From Clostridia bacterium (lineage in GTDB: Bacteria > Bacillota > Clostridia > Oscillospirales > CAG-272), in NCBI GenBank assembly GCA_017461825.1, contig JAFTXB010000149.1, positions 1 through 12,143 on the forward strand: DNA of 12,143 nt, written 5' to 3'. Position 1 is the first letter of the stretch. Every line of letters starts with the position of its first letter. Position numbers and translations under genes: made by a program. Under the pieces are notes generated by a model. That model had not been told where the DNA came from. It searched no databases and worked only from the letters and a program-made list of their open reading frames with translations. This document shows, piece by piece, positions 5,221 through 12,143 of the stretch.

Positions 5221-7014
5221 ATGAAACAAAGACCTCTTCTTTTTCGTACAGCAAGCATTTTTTGTATTCTTTGCGCACTTTGCTCGCTGTTCCTCTTAGC
5301 GGGCTGTGACAACGAAAACGTCGGTTCGGATGTCACCGATACCAATACATCAACAACAGCCGACGAAACGACCGAAACAGCCGCTCCGGAAAATGACACA
5401 GACGAAGTGATCCTTGTAAAGGATGGCAGATCCAACCTTAAGCTGGTGCGCTGTTACGGCGCGCAAAAGCTCAGAGACGGCGTGATCTCTATCCAAAAAA
5501 AGATCAAACAATTTACCAATGTTGAGATCCCGATCGTGGATTTCGATGAAATCACAGAGAGCGATTTCTGCATCGTTGTGGGTCGCGATGAAAATTTTCC
5601 CGAGACCCAAAGCTTGCTTGATAAAAACGGATACGGAACCTACGGCTTTTATTATCAGAACAACCGTTTGTTTATTTTGGGGGCGACCGACGAGCTGAAT
5701 GAAAAAGCATTGAATAAATTTTTGACCGCCTTGAACGCGTCGGTTACGGCGGACAAGGATATGATCTTGAAAATAAATGAGATCGAGAGCGAGTTTGTTT
5801 TCGGCAATTGGTTGGAAAACGTACCGCACCCGACAATGGAAATAGACGAAGTGATCGACTGCAACGATTCTACCTTTATGCTCCTCAAGCGTGTCGCATC
5901 GCAGAGTATGTTTGACAGTTATATCGAGCAGTTGAAAAAGACCGACTATCAGCAGGTCCAGCAAAACGAGATCAAAAATATGCGCTTTGTTACCTACCAA
6001 AACAGCGATGGGCAAATTATGGTTTCGTTTGATGCATACTCCAAAAACATGAAGATCATTTGCGAGCGCTTCAGCATTACAAGCGCGATCCCCAATGTCA
6101 AGCCCGAAACGGGATATACAAAATTGACCGAAAATAAGCTTTCTGTATTAAGTCTGAATTACGCGGCATCCTGCACGGTAACAAACGCAGGCGGTCTTTC
6201 TTTGGTATTCACGCTGGAGGACGGACGCTACGTGATCGTTGACGGCGGATACAAAGCCGATTCCTCGGGGCTTTACAACTACTTGGTGGACAACAATGTC
6301 CGCACCGACGGTGTCACGATCGCGGCATGGATCCTGACACATGACCATTACGATCACATCGGCGCTTTTCGCCAATTTGTTGAGCAATACGGAAAAAAGG
6401 TGACATGCGAATATCTCATTTCCAATACGGTCCCCGCAAGCTATGAGACCTCCAAAGAAGGTGCCACCGCAAATATCTCCGATATGAGCCGTTATGCCTC
6501 CAAGTTTATCAACAAGGCAAAGATCATCAAGCCCCACGCAGGACAAAAGATTTATTTCTGCAACGTAGAATTTGAAATGCTTTACACACACGAGGAGCTT
6601 TATCCCAGAAGAGCCGCTTGGATCAACGAGACCTCTTTGGCGTTCCACGTTAAGGTTGGTGATAACAAAATTCTGGTAACAGGGGATGCCGAGCTTCAGG
6701 CAATCGATAAAATGATACTGATGTACGGCGAGGCTTTAAAGAGCGACGTTTTGCAACTTCCGCACCACGGATATACAAATATCCAACAGGCCTTTTTTGA
6801 TTACGTATCTCCAAAATGCCTGATCTGGCCCAGTAATGAAGCAACCAAGGCTCTGCGCGTTGCCAACAGTTGGCATAATGGACTTTATCAAAAGCTGATC
6901 GATCGCTGTGACGCTTGTTACGTTGCGGACGGAGAGGTTGAAATACTGACGCTGCCCTACCGCTTTGGCGATCAACTGCAATCTTACACCATGGACTTTC
7001 AAACAAGGAGATAA
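5221..7014 (+). CDS. Metallo-beta-lactamase-fold lipoprotein hydrolase
   Basis: A 597-aa lipoprotein. The ATG at 5221 has AAAGGAG (5206-5212) before it, and a signal peptide ending in lipobox L-A-G-C29 follows, so the protein should be anchored outside the membrane. After a Thr/Asp/Glu linker (30-62) comes an alpha/beta domain (about 70-185, with FCIVVG at 116-121 and RLFILGA at 149-155) reminiscent of N-terminal non-catalytic domains of glycosidases. A small domain (about 195-285) follows, then a metallo-beta-lactamase fold (305-585). Metal ligands are visible: H374-x-H376-x-D378-H379, D489 in TGDAE, and H515-H516-G. The pattern TGD...LQLPHHGY is closest to the ComEC-type branch. A final W-H (551-552) may be an extra active-site residue. 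Substrate is unknown: phosphodiester, nucleic acid or sugar ester are all possible. The next gene is a shorter relative. Confidence 0.85.
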   Translation: MKQRPLLFRTASIFCILCALCSLFLLAGCDNENVGSDVTDTNTSTTADETTETAAPENDTDEVILVKDGRSNLKLVRCYGAQKLRDGVISIQKKIKQFTNVEIPIVDFDEITESDFCIVVGRDENFPETQSLLDKNGYGTYGFYYQNNRLFILGATDELNEKALNKFLTALNASVTADKDMILKINEIESEFVFGNWLENVPHPTMEIDEVIDCNDSTFMLLKRVASQSMFDSYIEQLKKTDYQQVQQNEIKNMRFVTYQNSDGQIMVSFDAYSKNMKIICERFSITSAIPNVKPETGYTKLTENKLSVLSLNYAASCTVTNAGGLSLVFTLEDGRYVIVDGGYKADSSGLYNYLVDNNVRTDGVTIAAWILTHDHYDHIGAFRQFVEQYGKKVTCEYLISNTVPASYETSKEGATANISDMSRYASKFINKAKIIKPHAGQKIYFCNVEFEMLYTHEELYPRRAAWINETSLAFHVKVGDNKILVTGDAELQAIDKMILMYGEALKSDVLQLPHHGYTNIQQAFFDYVSPKCLIWPSNEATKALRVANSWHNGLYQKLIDRCDACYVADGEVEILTLPYRFGDQLQSYTMDFQTRR

Positions 7015-7019
7015 CAGAT

Positions 7020-8228
7020 ATGACCCCCTCAAACTTGATTTTTTCGGATCATCAATACACATATTATAAACTGGAAGGGGACGGCGAGCTTTGGATCTTT
7101 GAAGGTGTTACGGAGTTCGAATATAAAGAGTACGTTTCGCAACTGCAAAGCGATCCCACGCTCCGTCCTTACTCGAATACGTTGTTTGGCAACAATCCCT
7201 CCTACTCGTTTCTTTCCGAAGATCGGCTTCTCCACACCTATTTTACCGCTTCAAGGCTCCGCGCACACGTGATCCTTGAGCCGCAAAGCACCTCCTTGTT
7301 TCACGGTCTCCCCCCAAAAGAAGCCCCGGCCTTTGAACCTATGTGTACTCCCCATCTTGCAGTCATGTCCCTGGATTACAGTGCCCAGAACTCAAACGAT
7401 GCCAACGGAATGAGCTATGTTTTTCGTTTGACGGACGGCAGTTTCCTGATTTACGACGGTGGATATCTGCAGGACGCACAGCGCTTATATGCGTATCTGC
7501 GCGAGCATTCTCCATTTGAGCATGAAAAGATCGTGATCTCCGCCTGGATACTGACACACTCTCATATCGACCATTATTCATGCTTTATGGGCTTTTCGCG
7601 TATGTTTGCCGACAAGGTAAAGGTCAAGCGTTTTTTCTTCAACACGCCAGCAAAAGACGAGTCGATCATCAATCTCAAACAACATGACAACTTTTTGAAT
7701 ACGAAATTCTATGAGCACGCAAAAAAATACCCGAACGCGGAGATCATTCGGGTTCATACAGGTCAGCTGCTAAAACTCCCGGGAGCGGAAATTGAGATCC
7801 TGCAAACCTACGAGGATATTTTGCCGGGCAAGATCCGCTGGCTGAATGAGGCATCTCTTGTAACGCGTGTCCGTATCGCAGGGCAAACTTTTCTGTTCCC
7901 TGCCGATACAGAGATGGCAGGAGACCTCGCGCTCGAGCGTTACAGCAGATTTCTCAAAAGTGACTTTTTACAGGTCACACACCACGGATACAGCGGCGGA
8001 ACCCTGTATTTGGTTGACCGCATAGATCCGAAATATCTGTTGTGGACGACCAATTTTGAATGCTACACCCAAAGGACTGTACGAACGTGGCACGCAAGCG
8101 TAAACCGCTACCTGCTATCCTGCCGCGCGGTTGATTATTCCTTTGTAGCGGACGGAGACTGCAAAATTCTCCACCTTCCCTTCCAAGGGCTGAAGGAACT
8201 TGAATACTATCAATATTCGAAACAATGA
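7020..8228 (+). CDS. Metallo-beta-lactamase-fold hydrolase, cytoplasmic form
   Basis: A 402-aa protein with no signal peptide. It starts 5 bp after the previous gene, whose last codons contain its AAGGAG ribosome binding site (7005-7010), so translation is coupled. Residues 1-100 correspond to the small domain found at 195-285 of the lipoprotein. The metallo-beta-lactamase domain (about 110-390) has H180-x-H182-x-D184-H185, D296 in PADTE, H321-H322-G-Y and W357-H358, aligned with the lipoprotein throughout (for example AWILTH and DGGY are shared). It therefore looks like a duplicate that lacks the lipid anchor and the N-terminal alpha/beta domain. All visible metal ligands are kept, so it should be an active hydrolase inside the cell, perhaps acting on the product or an imported form of the surface enzyme's substrate. 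The reaction is not known. Confidence 0.85.
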   Translation: MTPSNLIFSDHQYTYYKLEGDGELWIFEGVTEFEYKEYVSQLQSDPTLRPYSNTLFGNNPSYSFLSEDRLLHTYFTASRLRAHVILEPQSTSLFHGLPPKEAPAFEPMCTPHLAVMSLDYSAQNSNDANGMSYVFRLTDGSFLIYDGGYLQDAQRLYAYLREHSPFEHEKIVISAWILTHSHIDHYSCFMGFSRMFADKVKVKRFFFNTPAKDESIINLKQHDNFLNTKFYEHAKKYPNAEIIRVHTGQLLKLPGAEIEILQTYEDILPGKIRWLNEASLVTRVRIAGQTFLFPADTEMAGDLALERYSRFLKSDFLQVTHHGYSGGTLYLVDRIDPKYLLWTTNFECYTQRTVRTWHASVNRYLLSCRAVDYSFVADGDCKILHLPFQGLKELEYYQYSKQ

Positions 8229-8233
8229 CCCAA

Positions 8234-8263
8234 AAAGGGGCTCTCGTGAATGAGAGCCCCTTT
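8234..8263. terminator. Bidirectional hairpin terminator
   Basis: A 12-bp stem, AAAGGGGCTCTC (8234-8245) with GAGAGCCCCTTT (8252-8263), closes a 6-base loop. It lies 5 bp past the stop of the second hydrolase and about 53 bp past the stop of trkH on the other strand. Read on the minus strand it ends in TTTTT, an ideal terminator for trkH. On the plus strand the tail is shorter (TTTCTC), but the stem is strong. TGACCC and GGGTCA (8226-8231, 8270-8275) can extend the structure. Confidence 0.88.
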
Positions 8264-8315
8264 CTCGCGGGGTCATACATTTTTCCTCGGCTGTCACAGC
8301 CCAAACAAAATGCTG

Positions 8316-9857
8316 TCAAACCTTTTTCCATGTCTTTGGGCTGAAAAGGATCAACACGGGCAGGATCTCAAGTCTACCGAGCATCATGGTTAAGGTCAAA
8401 ATGATTTTTGAAAATACGCTGTATCCCACATAGCTTGCGTACGGTCCGACCGCCTCAAACGCGGGGCCGACGTTGGAGATACAGGCGAGCGTTGCCGAAA
8501 AGTTGCTGAAAAAGCCGTGCTTTACGGTATATGTGCCCGCATCCGATACGATCGTTACAACCTCTCCGTTTACAGGGTCAAAGGCAAGCAGAAAGATCAC
8601 CGCGATCAAAATGAAGAAATATAACGTGATAAACGCAAAGACATCGTTGATCGTTTTCTCCTCCAACCCCTTGTCCTCAAATTTGGCTTTGGGAACATAG
8701 CGGGGATTGATGAGCTTTCTGACATTGATATAGGTTCCTTTCACGGCGATCACGATTCTGGAGAGCTTGATACCGCCGGCTGTAGAGCCTGCCATTGCGC
8801 CAAAAAACATCACTACAATGAGCGAGGAGGTTGCCAGCATGGGCCACACGTTATAGTCGGTGGTTGTAAATCCCGCGGTCGTGATCAAGGAAGACACCTG
8901 AAACAGAGAATGGCGAAAGGCTTCCTCCGTGGTGTAGGTCTGCGGAAAGGCTTCAAACCGCCCGACAAGGCTGATAAATACAAACGCAACCGCCGCACCA
9001 ACGATCAGGAAATATGCCCTGAATTCCTCGCTTTTCAGCACCTGTCTGACCTTGCCTATGAGCAACAGATAATAGAGGCTGAAATTGCATCCGAACAGGA
9101 TAAGGAAGATCGACATGGCGTACTGAGAGAAGGGATGGAACATCTCCATGCTGCCCGGGAGAAAACCGAAGCCGCCCGTACCCGCGCATCCAAAGGCTGT
9201 AAGAAGGCTAAAGAAAAACTGCTCATTTTCGTATCCCGGAATCGGACGGTCCAGCATCAAAACAACGACCTCCAGCACGGTAAGCCCGAGATAGATGAGA
9301 TAAAGAATTCTGGTTGTAACCTTCATTTTGGAAACGATCTTACCAACCTGCGGTCCCGGGCTTTCGGCACGGAGCAGGTGCATGGACGAACCCTCGTTGC
9401 TTTCGGGAATGAAGATCAACACGAAAACGAGAATTCCCATACCGCCGATCCAGTGGGAAAAGCTTCGCCAAAAGAGCGATGAGTGCGAAAGCTTTGTAAT
9501 ATCCGTCACCACGCTCGCGCCCGTAGTGGTAAATCCCGACATGATCTCAAAGCAAGCATCCACATAATTGGGGATCTCTCCGTTGATCACAAACGGGATC
9601 GCGCCAAACAGAGCCATGACGATCCAAACCATTGCCGTAAGCGCAAAACCCTCTTTTTGATAAAGGGTATTTCTTTGAGGCTTTGAAAGCTGCAACAAGA
9701 TGCCGATCAGTACCAACGCGGCAATAGGAACGGCAAACGCAAGGATATGCTTGAAGGATTCCCGATAGACAAAACAGACCGCCAGCGGTGCCAGCATCAA
9801 AATGCCCTCGAGTATCATAATTTTGCCGAGTATTTTTCCGAGTTTTTTATAATTCAT
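8316..9857 (-). CDS. trkH: TrkH family potassium uptake membrane protein
   Basis: A 513-aa polytopic membrane protein, the ion-conducting subunit of the Trk/Ktr potassium uptake system. All four selectivity-filter loops are recognisable: GFTTTGAS (108-115), CAGTGGFG (224-231), TTAGFTTTD (326-334) and SNVGPAF (461-467). The conserved GSTAGGIK (357-364) and the terminal LGRLEILPVLILF stretch (493-505) are also present. Length is normal for the family. It starts 14 bp after the trkA stop codon, with a modest AGGG ribosome binding site (on the minus strand, ending about 5 bases before the ATG), so it is co-transcribed with its regulatory partner. No defect is visible. Potassium is assumed as the main ion; some relatives also carry sodium. 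Confidence 0.94.
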   Translation of the reverse strand: MNYKKLGKILGKIMILEGILMLAPLAVCFVYRESFKHILAFAVPIAALVLIGILLQLSKPQRNTLYQKEGFALTAMVWIVMALFGAIPFVINGEIPNYVDACFEIMSGFTTTGASVVTDITKLSHSSLFWRSFSHWIGGMGILVFVLIFIPESNEGSSMHLLRAESPGPQVGKIVSKMKVTTRILYLIYLGLTVLEVVVLMLDRPIPGYENEQFFFSLLTAFGCAGTGGFGFLPGSMEMFHPFSQYAMSIFLILFGCNFSLYYLLLIGKVRQVLKSEEFRAYFLIVGAAVAFVFISLVGRFEAFPQTYTTEEAFRHSLFQVSSLITTAGFTTTDYNVWPMLATSSLIVVMFFGAMAGSTAGGIKLSRIVIAVKGTYINVRKLINPRYVPKAKFEDKGLEEKTINDVFAFITLYFFILIAVIFLLAFDPVNGEVVTIVSDAGTYTVKHGFFSNFSATLACISNVGPAFEAVGPYASYVGYSVFSKIILTLTMMLGRLEILPVLILFSPKTWKKV

Positions 9858-9871
9858 CTCACCCTGCCGCC

Positions 9872-11227
9872 TTACTCAAGAATGTCTGTCAGATCATCGA
9901 AATTCTTGTGTGCCGTTACAACAATAACGTTATCCCCGAGCTTGATACAGTCATTACCGTTGGGGATAATGACCTCATTTTGTCGGGTGATACAAGCGAT
10001 GAGACAGTTTTCTTTGATCTTTAAAGTTTTCAACGGTTTATCGTAAATGCGCTCCTGCTTTTTGGCAAGGAACTCCAGCGCCTCAACCTGATTGTTTACC
10101 AAGCGGTAAAGGGTGAGCACGTTACTTCCCCTCTTATTTGCGATCGCGCGAATATAGCTGATGATGCGGTTTGCCACAATGTCCTTGGGGGATACATTGT
10201 TTTTGATACCGAGCTCGTCGAGCATACCGTAAAGATCGTCACTTTTGATCTGCGTGATGGTCTTTCTCACATTCATTTTATTGGCAAACATCGACACGAT
10301 CATGTTTTCCTCGTCAATGTCGGTGAGCGCCACAAAGGCATCCATCGCTTCGATCCCCTCCTCCAGGAGCAGGTCGTGCTGCGCGCCGTTTCCGTGCACA
10401 ACCGTTACACGGGGTAGGCTCGATGCCAGCTCTTCGGCGTGTTTTTTGTCATGCTCGATCAGCTTGATTTTGTATTTCTTTTTGGAAAGCTCATCCGCAA
10501 GATAATAGCCAATCTTGCCGCCGCCCACGATCATGATATTTTTCAGCGGTGAGCGGATCAAATTGATCTCCGCCAAAAAATCTCGCAAGGACTTGGCATC
10601 CGAGATCAAATGGATACGGTCGCCTTCCTCAATTGTAAAATTACCTGTGGGGATAATGACCTCCTGCCCTCTCTGTACGGCACAGATCAAAACCTTTGTC
10701 GTCAGCTTTTTGCCGAGCGAGATCAGGCTCTCTCCGATCAAAGCGCATCCTTTTTCGGCAACGATCTCTACCAAAAGCACTCTGCCATTGGCAAAATGCT
10801 CGATCTGCGCAATGGAAGGCAGGTTGATAAGATTGAATATTTCGGTTGCGGTATCGCGTTCGGGATTGACGATGAGCGAAATACCAAGCTCGTCCTTCAT
10901 ATCCATGATCTGTTTTCTGTAATCGGGATTTCTGACACGCGCAACGGTATTTTTTACACCGATCTTTTTCGCAACAAGGCAGGCAAACACATTGAGCTCG
11001 TCGCTGTTCGTGAGCACGATCGCAAGATCTGCCCCTCTCACCTTTGCCTCGCGCTGAATATCCAGACACGCGCCGTTTCCGACCACGCCGTATACGTCGT
11101 ATTTTTCGATCAGGCTCTCGACCTTATCCTTGTCCTCGTCGATGATCGTGATGGTATGCCCCTCGCCCGACAGGCTTTTTAAGATGGTCTTGCCGATCGT
11201 TCCAAGTCCAATTATAACGATTTTCAT
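9872..11227 (-). CDS. trkA: Trk system potassium transporter subunit TrkA
   Basis: A 451-aa cytoplasmic protein that gates TrkH in response to NAD(H) or nucleotides. It has two tandem RCK halves. The first Rossmann domain has G7-x-G9-x-x-G12 and acidic D30 ending strand 2, followed by a TrkA-C domain (about 140-222). The second has GGGKIG (235-240) with E258, followed by a second TrkA-C domain (about 370-450). This doubled form is the usual full-length TrkA. The ATG at 11227 is preferred over a GTG at 11236, because GGAG (11236-11239) is 8 bp upstream of that ATG and overlaps the GTG. It follows the methyltransferase gene by 21 bp and precedes trkH by 14 bp, forming one transcription unit. 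Confidence 0.95.
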   Translation of the reverse strand: MKIVIIGLGTIGKTILKSLSGEGHTITIIDEDKDKVESLIEKYDVYGVVGNGACLDIQREAKVRGADLAIVLTNSDELNVFACLVAKKIGVKNTVARVRNPDYRKQIMDMKDELGISLIVNPERDTATEIFNLINLPSIAQIEHFANGRVLLVEIVAEKGCALIGESLISLGKKLTTKVLICAVQRGQEVIIPTGNFTIEEGDRIHLISDAKSLRDFLAEINLIRSPLKNIMIVGGGKIGYYLADELSKKKYKIKLIEHDKKHAEELASSLPRVTVVHGNGAQHDLLLEEGIEAMDAFVALTDIDEENMIVSMFANKMNVRKTITQIKSDDLYGMLDELGIKNNVSPKDIVANRIISYIRAIANKRGSNVLTLYRLVNNQVEALEFLAKKQERIYDKPLKTLKIKENCLIACITRQNEVIIPNGNDCIKLGDNVIVVTAHKNFDDLTDILE

Positions 11228-11248
11228 AGCTTCCACTCCATTTTTTCT

Positions 11249-12143
11249 TTATCTGATCCGAAGTCCCTTTGGATAGTAGTTTTTCAAACGCCCGTTGACC
11301 GCCTTTCCTCCGCCGAGGGAAATATATGTAGCCCCAACCGACAGGCAAAGTGCGGCATATCCGTTTTTGGCATCGGGAACCTCGATCTCCTCACCGGCAA
11401 GGTAACGCGCAACGGCATCATCCTCGGGCGCGAGCAGACATTGATTCAAAAACTCCGCACCGTACGCCATGAAAAAATGATGGTGCGGGACGATCCTGCC
11501 CTTTCTCACCTCACCCAACGCGACACCGACCGCCACCACGCCAAAGGGCGGAAGTGGGATTCCAAGGCTCTCGTGTGCCTCAAAAGCAATTGCGTTGGAG
11601 CCGCAAAGCCCAAGCCCCTTTAAGGGTTGCCCGACCGTCTCAAGGCAATACGCCTCGACCACGGCACGGTCGCTCTTACCGAGCGGTACAAAGGCATCCT
11701 TGACGGTCTTTTTACCGACCGACGCATCGGCATCGCGCCGCAGAAGCGCAACGAACTGCCCCTCCCCGGGGGAGACGTGCGGATAAAAGCGACGGCATTG
11801 TGTGAGCTCGGGGTGCTTTCCGTTTGTGACATCGATGCCATCCGCAGTGTGTGCAATCACGGCATCCGACACCTTACAGACCGCAAAATCGCCGTGACGG
11901 TCAAGGAATGCCGCAACCGTCGCCTCGTTTTCCTCCGGCGAATAGGTGCAGGTGGAATAGAGCAGGTATCCGTTCGGCGCAACCGTCTTGGCGGCGTTTT
12001 CCAAAATTTCCGCCTGCCGCGCGGCGCACATTTTCACATTTTCAAGGCTCCACTCGGTGATTGCGAGGTCGGTCTTGCAGTACATTCCCTCGCCCGAGCA
12101 GGGGGCGTCGACCGCGACGAGATCAAAATATGCGGGGTACCAC
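11249..12143 (-). CDS. RsmB/NOP family rRNA cytosine-5 methyltransferase (5' partial)
   Basis: The gene runs off the right edge, so only about 298 C-terminal codons are present. The frame continues upstream of the internal ATG at 12085 through AYFDLVAVDAPCSGEGM, so that ATG is not the real start. Both family cysteines are present: motif IV PC (Cys codon 12098-12100) and motif VI STCTYSPEENE (catalytic Cys codon 11948-11950). The last 60 residues, ending in GGGKAVNGRLKNYYPKGLRIR minus its last residue, match the PUA-like RNA-binding domain seen in RsmF-type enzymes. It should transfer a methyl group from S-adenosylmethionine to cytosine C5 in 16S rRNA. RsmF (YebU)-like is the closest call; the exact target base cannot be told. 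It lies upstream of trkA in the same direction. Confidence 0.9.
   Translation of the reverse strand, partial: WYPAYFDLVAVDAPCSGEGMYCKTDLAITEWSLENVKMCAARQAEILENAAKTVAPNGYLLYSTCTYSPEENEATVAAFLDRHGDFAVCKVSDAVIAHTADGIDVTNGKHPELTQCRRFYPHVSPGEGQFVALLRRDADASVGKKTVKDAFVPLGKSDRAVVEAYCLETVGQPLKGLGLCGSNAIAFEAHESLGIPLPPFGVVAVGVALGEVRKGRIVPHHHFFMAYGAEFLNQCLLAPEDDAVARYLAGEEIEVPDAKNGYAALCLSVGATYISLGGGKAVNGRLKNYYPKGLRIR

Noticed and set aside
8289..8301. GGCTGTCACAGCC palindrome as a trkH terminator
   Set aside because: The stem is short and no T tract follows in either direction. The hairpin at 8234-8263 is a far better terminator.
8910..9482. Plus-strand open frame of 190 codons inside trkH
   Set aside because: It is antisense to a TrkH with all four filter loops intact. 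The predicted product is highly charged and low in complexity, a typical shadow.
10610..11182. Plus-strand open frame of 190 codons inside trkA
   Set aside because: It is antisense to a full-length TrkA with two intact Rossmann domains and shows no known motif.

Overview
The window looks like a chromosomal piece of a low-to-mid GC Gram-positive anaerobe of the Clostridia (Bacillota), probably a gut-type Oscillospirales-like lineage. This is inferred from strong AGGAGG-type ribosome binding sites, canonical TTGAAA/TATAAT promoters, lipobox lipoproteins with Thr/Glu/Asp-rich linkers, a Thr/Glu-rich surface protein with a C-terminal membrane anchor, and a Trk potassium system of the type common in Clostridia. 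No tRNA, rRNA, CRISPR array, transposase or phage gene was seen.

Left region (1-1500, minus strand): the first 8 codons of a secreted protein enter from the left edge (1-24). They are preceded by 218 bp rich in inverted repeats. Next comes a complete gene (243-1403) for an exported protein with beta-helix-like repeats, a Thr/Glu linker and a C-terminal GCGS-hydrophobic-KKKED anchor. The two genes have nearly identical ribosome-binding-site and start regions, so they look like relatives. The complete gene has a clear promoter of its own (1458-1486).

Central region (1604-8228, plus strand): two adjacent AraC-type regulators with cupin-like sensor domains (1692-2540, 2550-3359) share one strong promoter. 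They are followed by a second strong promoter embedded in a direct repeat, then an orphan ABC-type solute-binding lipoprotein (3509-5017). After a structured 203-bp gap come two related metallo-beta-lactamase-fold proteins: a 597-aa lipoprotein (5221-7014) and a shorter 402-aa form without an export signal (7020-8228), translated 5 bp apart. I read this as one functional locus: regulators sense a ligand, a surface protein binds it, and a surface hydrolase and a cytoplasmic hydrolase act on it or on related molecules. The substrate is unknown. This is the part most likely to be undescribed. A strong bidirectional hairpin terminator (8234-8263) closes it.

Right region (8316-12143, minus strand): a housekeeping cluster reads leftward as an RsmB/NOP-type rRNA cytosine-5 methyltransferase (5' end beyond the window), then trkA and trkH, with gaps of 21 and 14 bp. 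TrkH is the potassium channel/transporter subunit and TrkA its NAD-binding RCK gating subunit.
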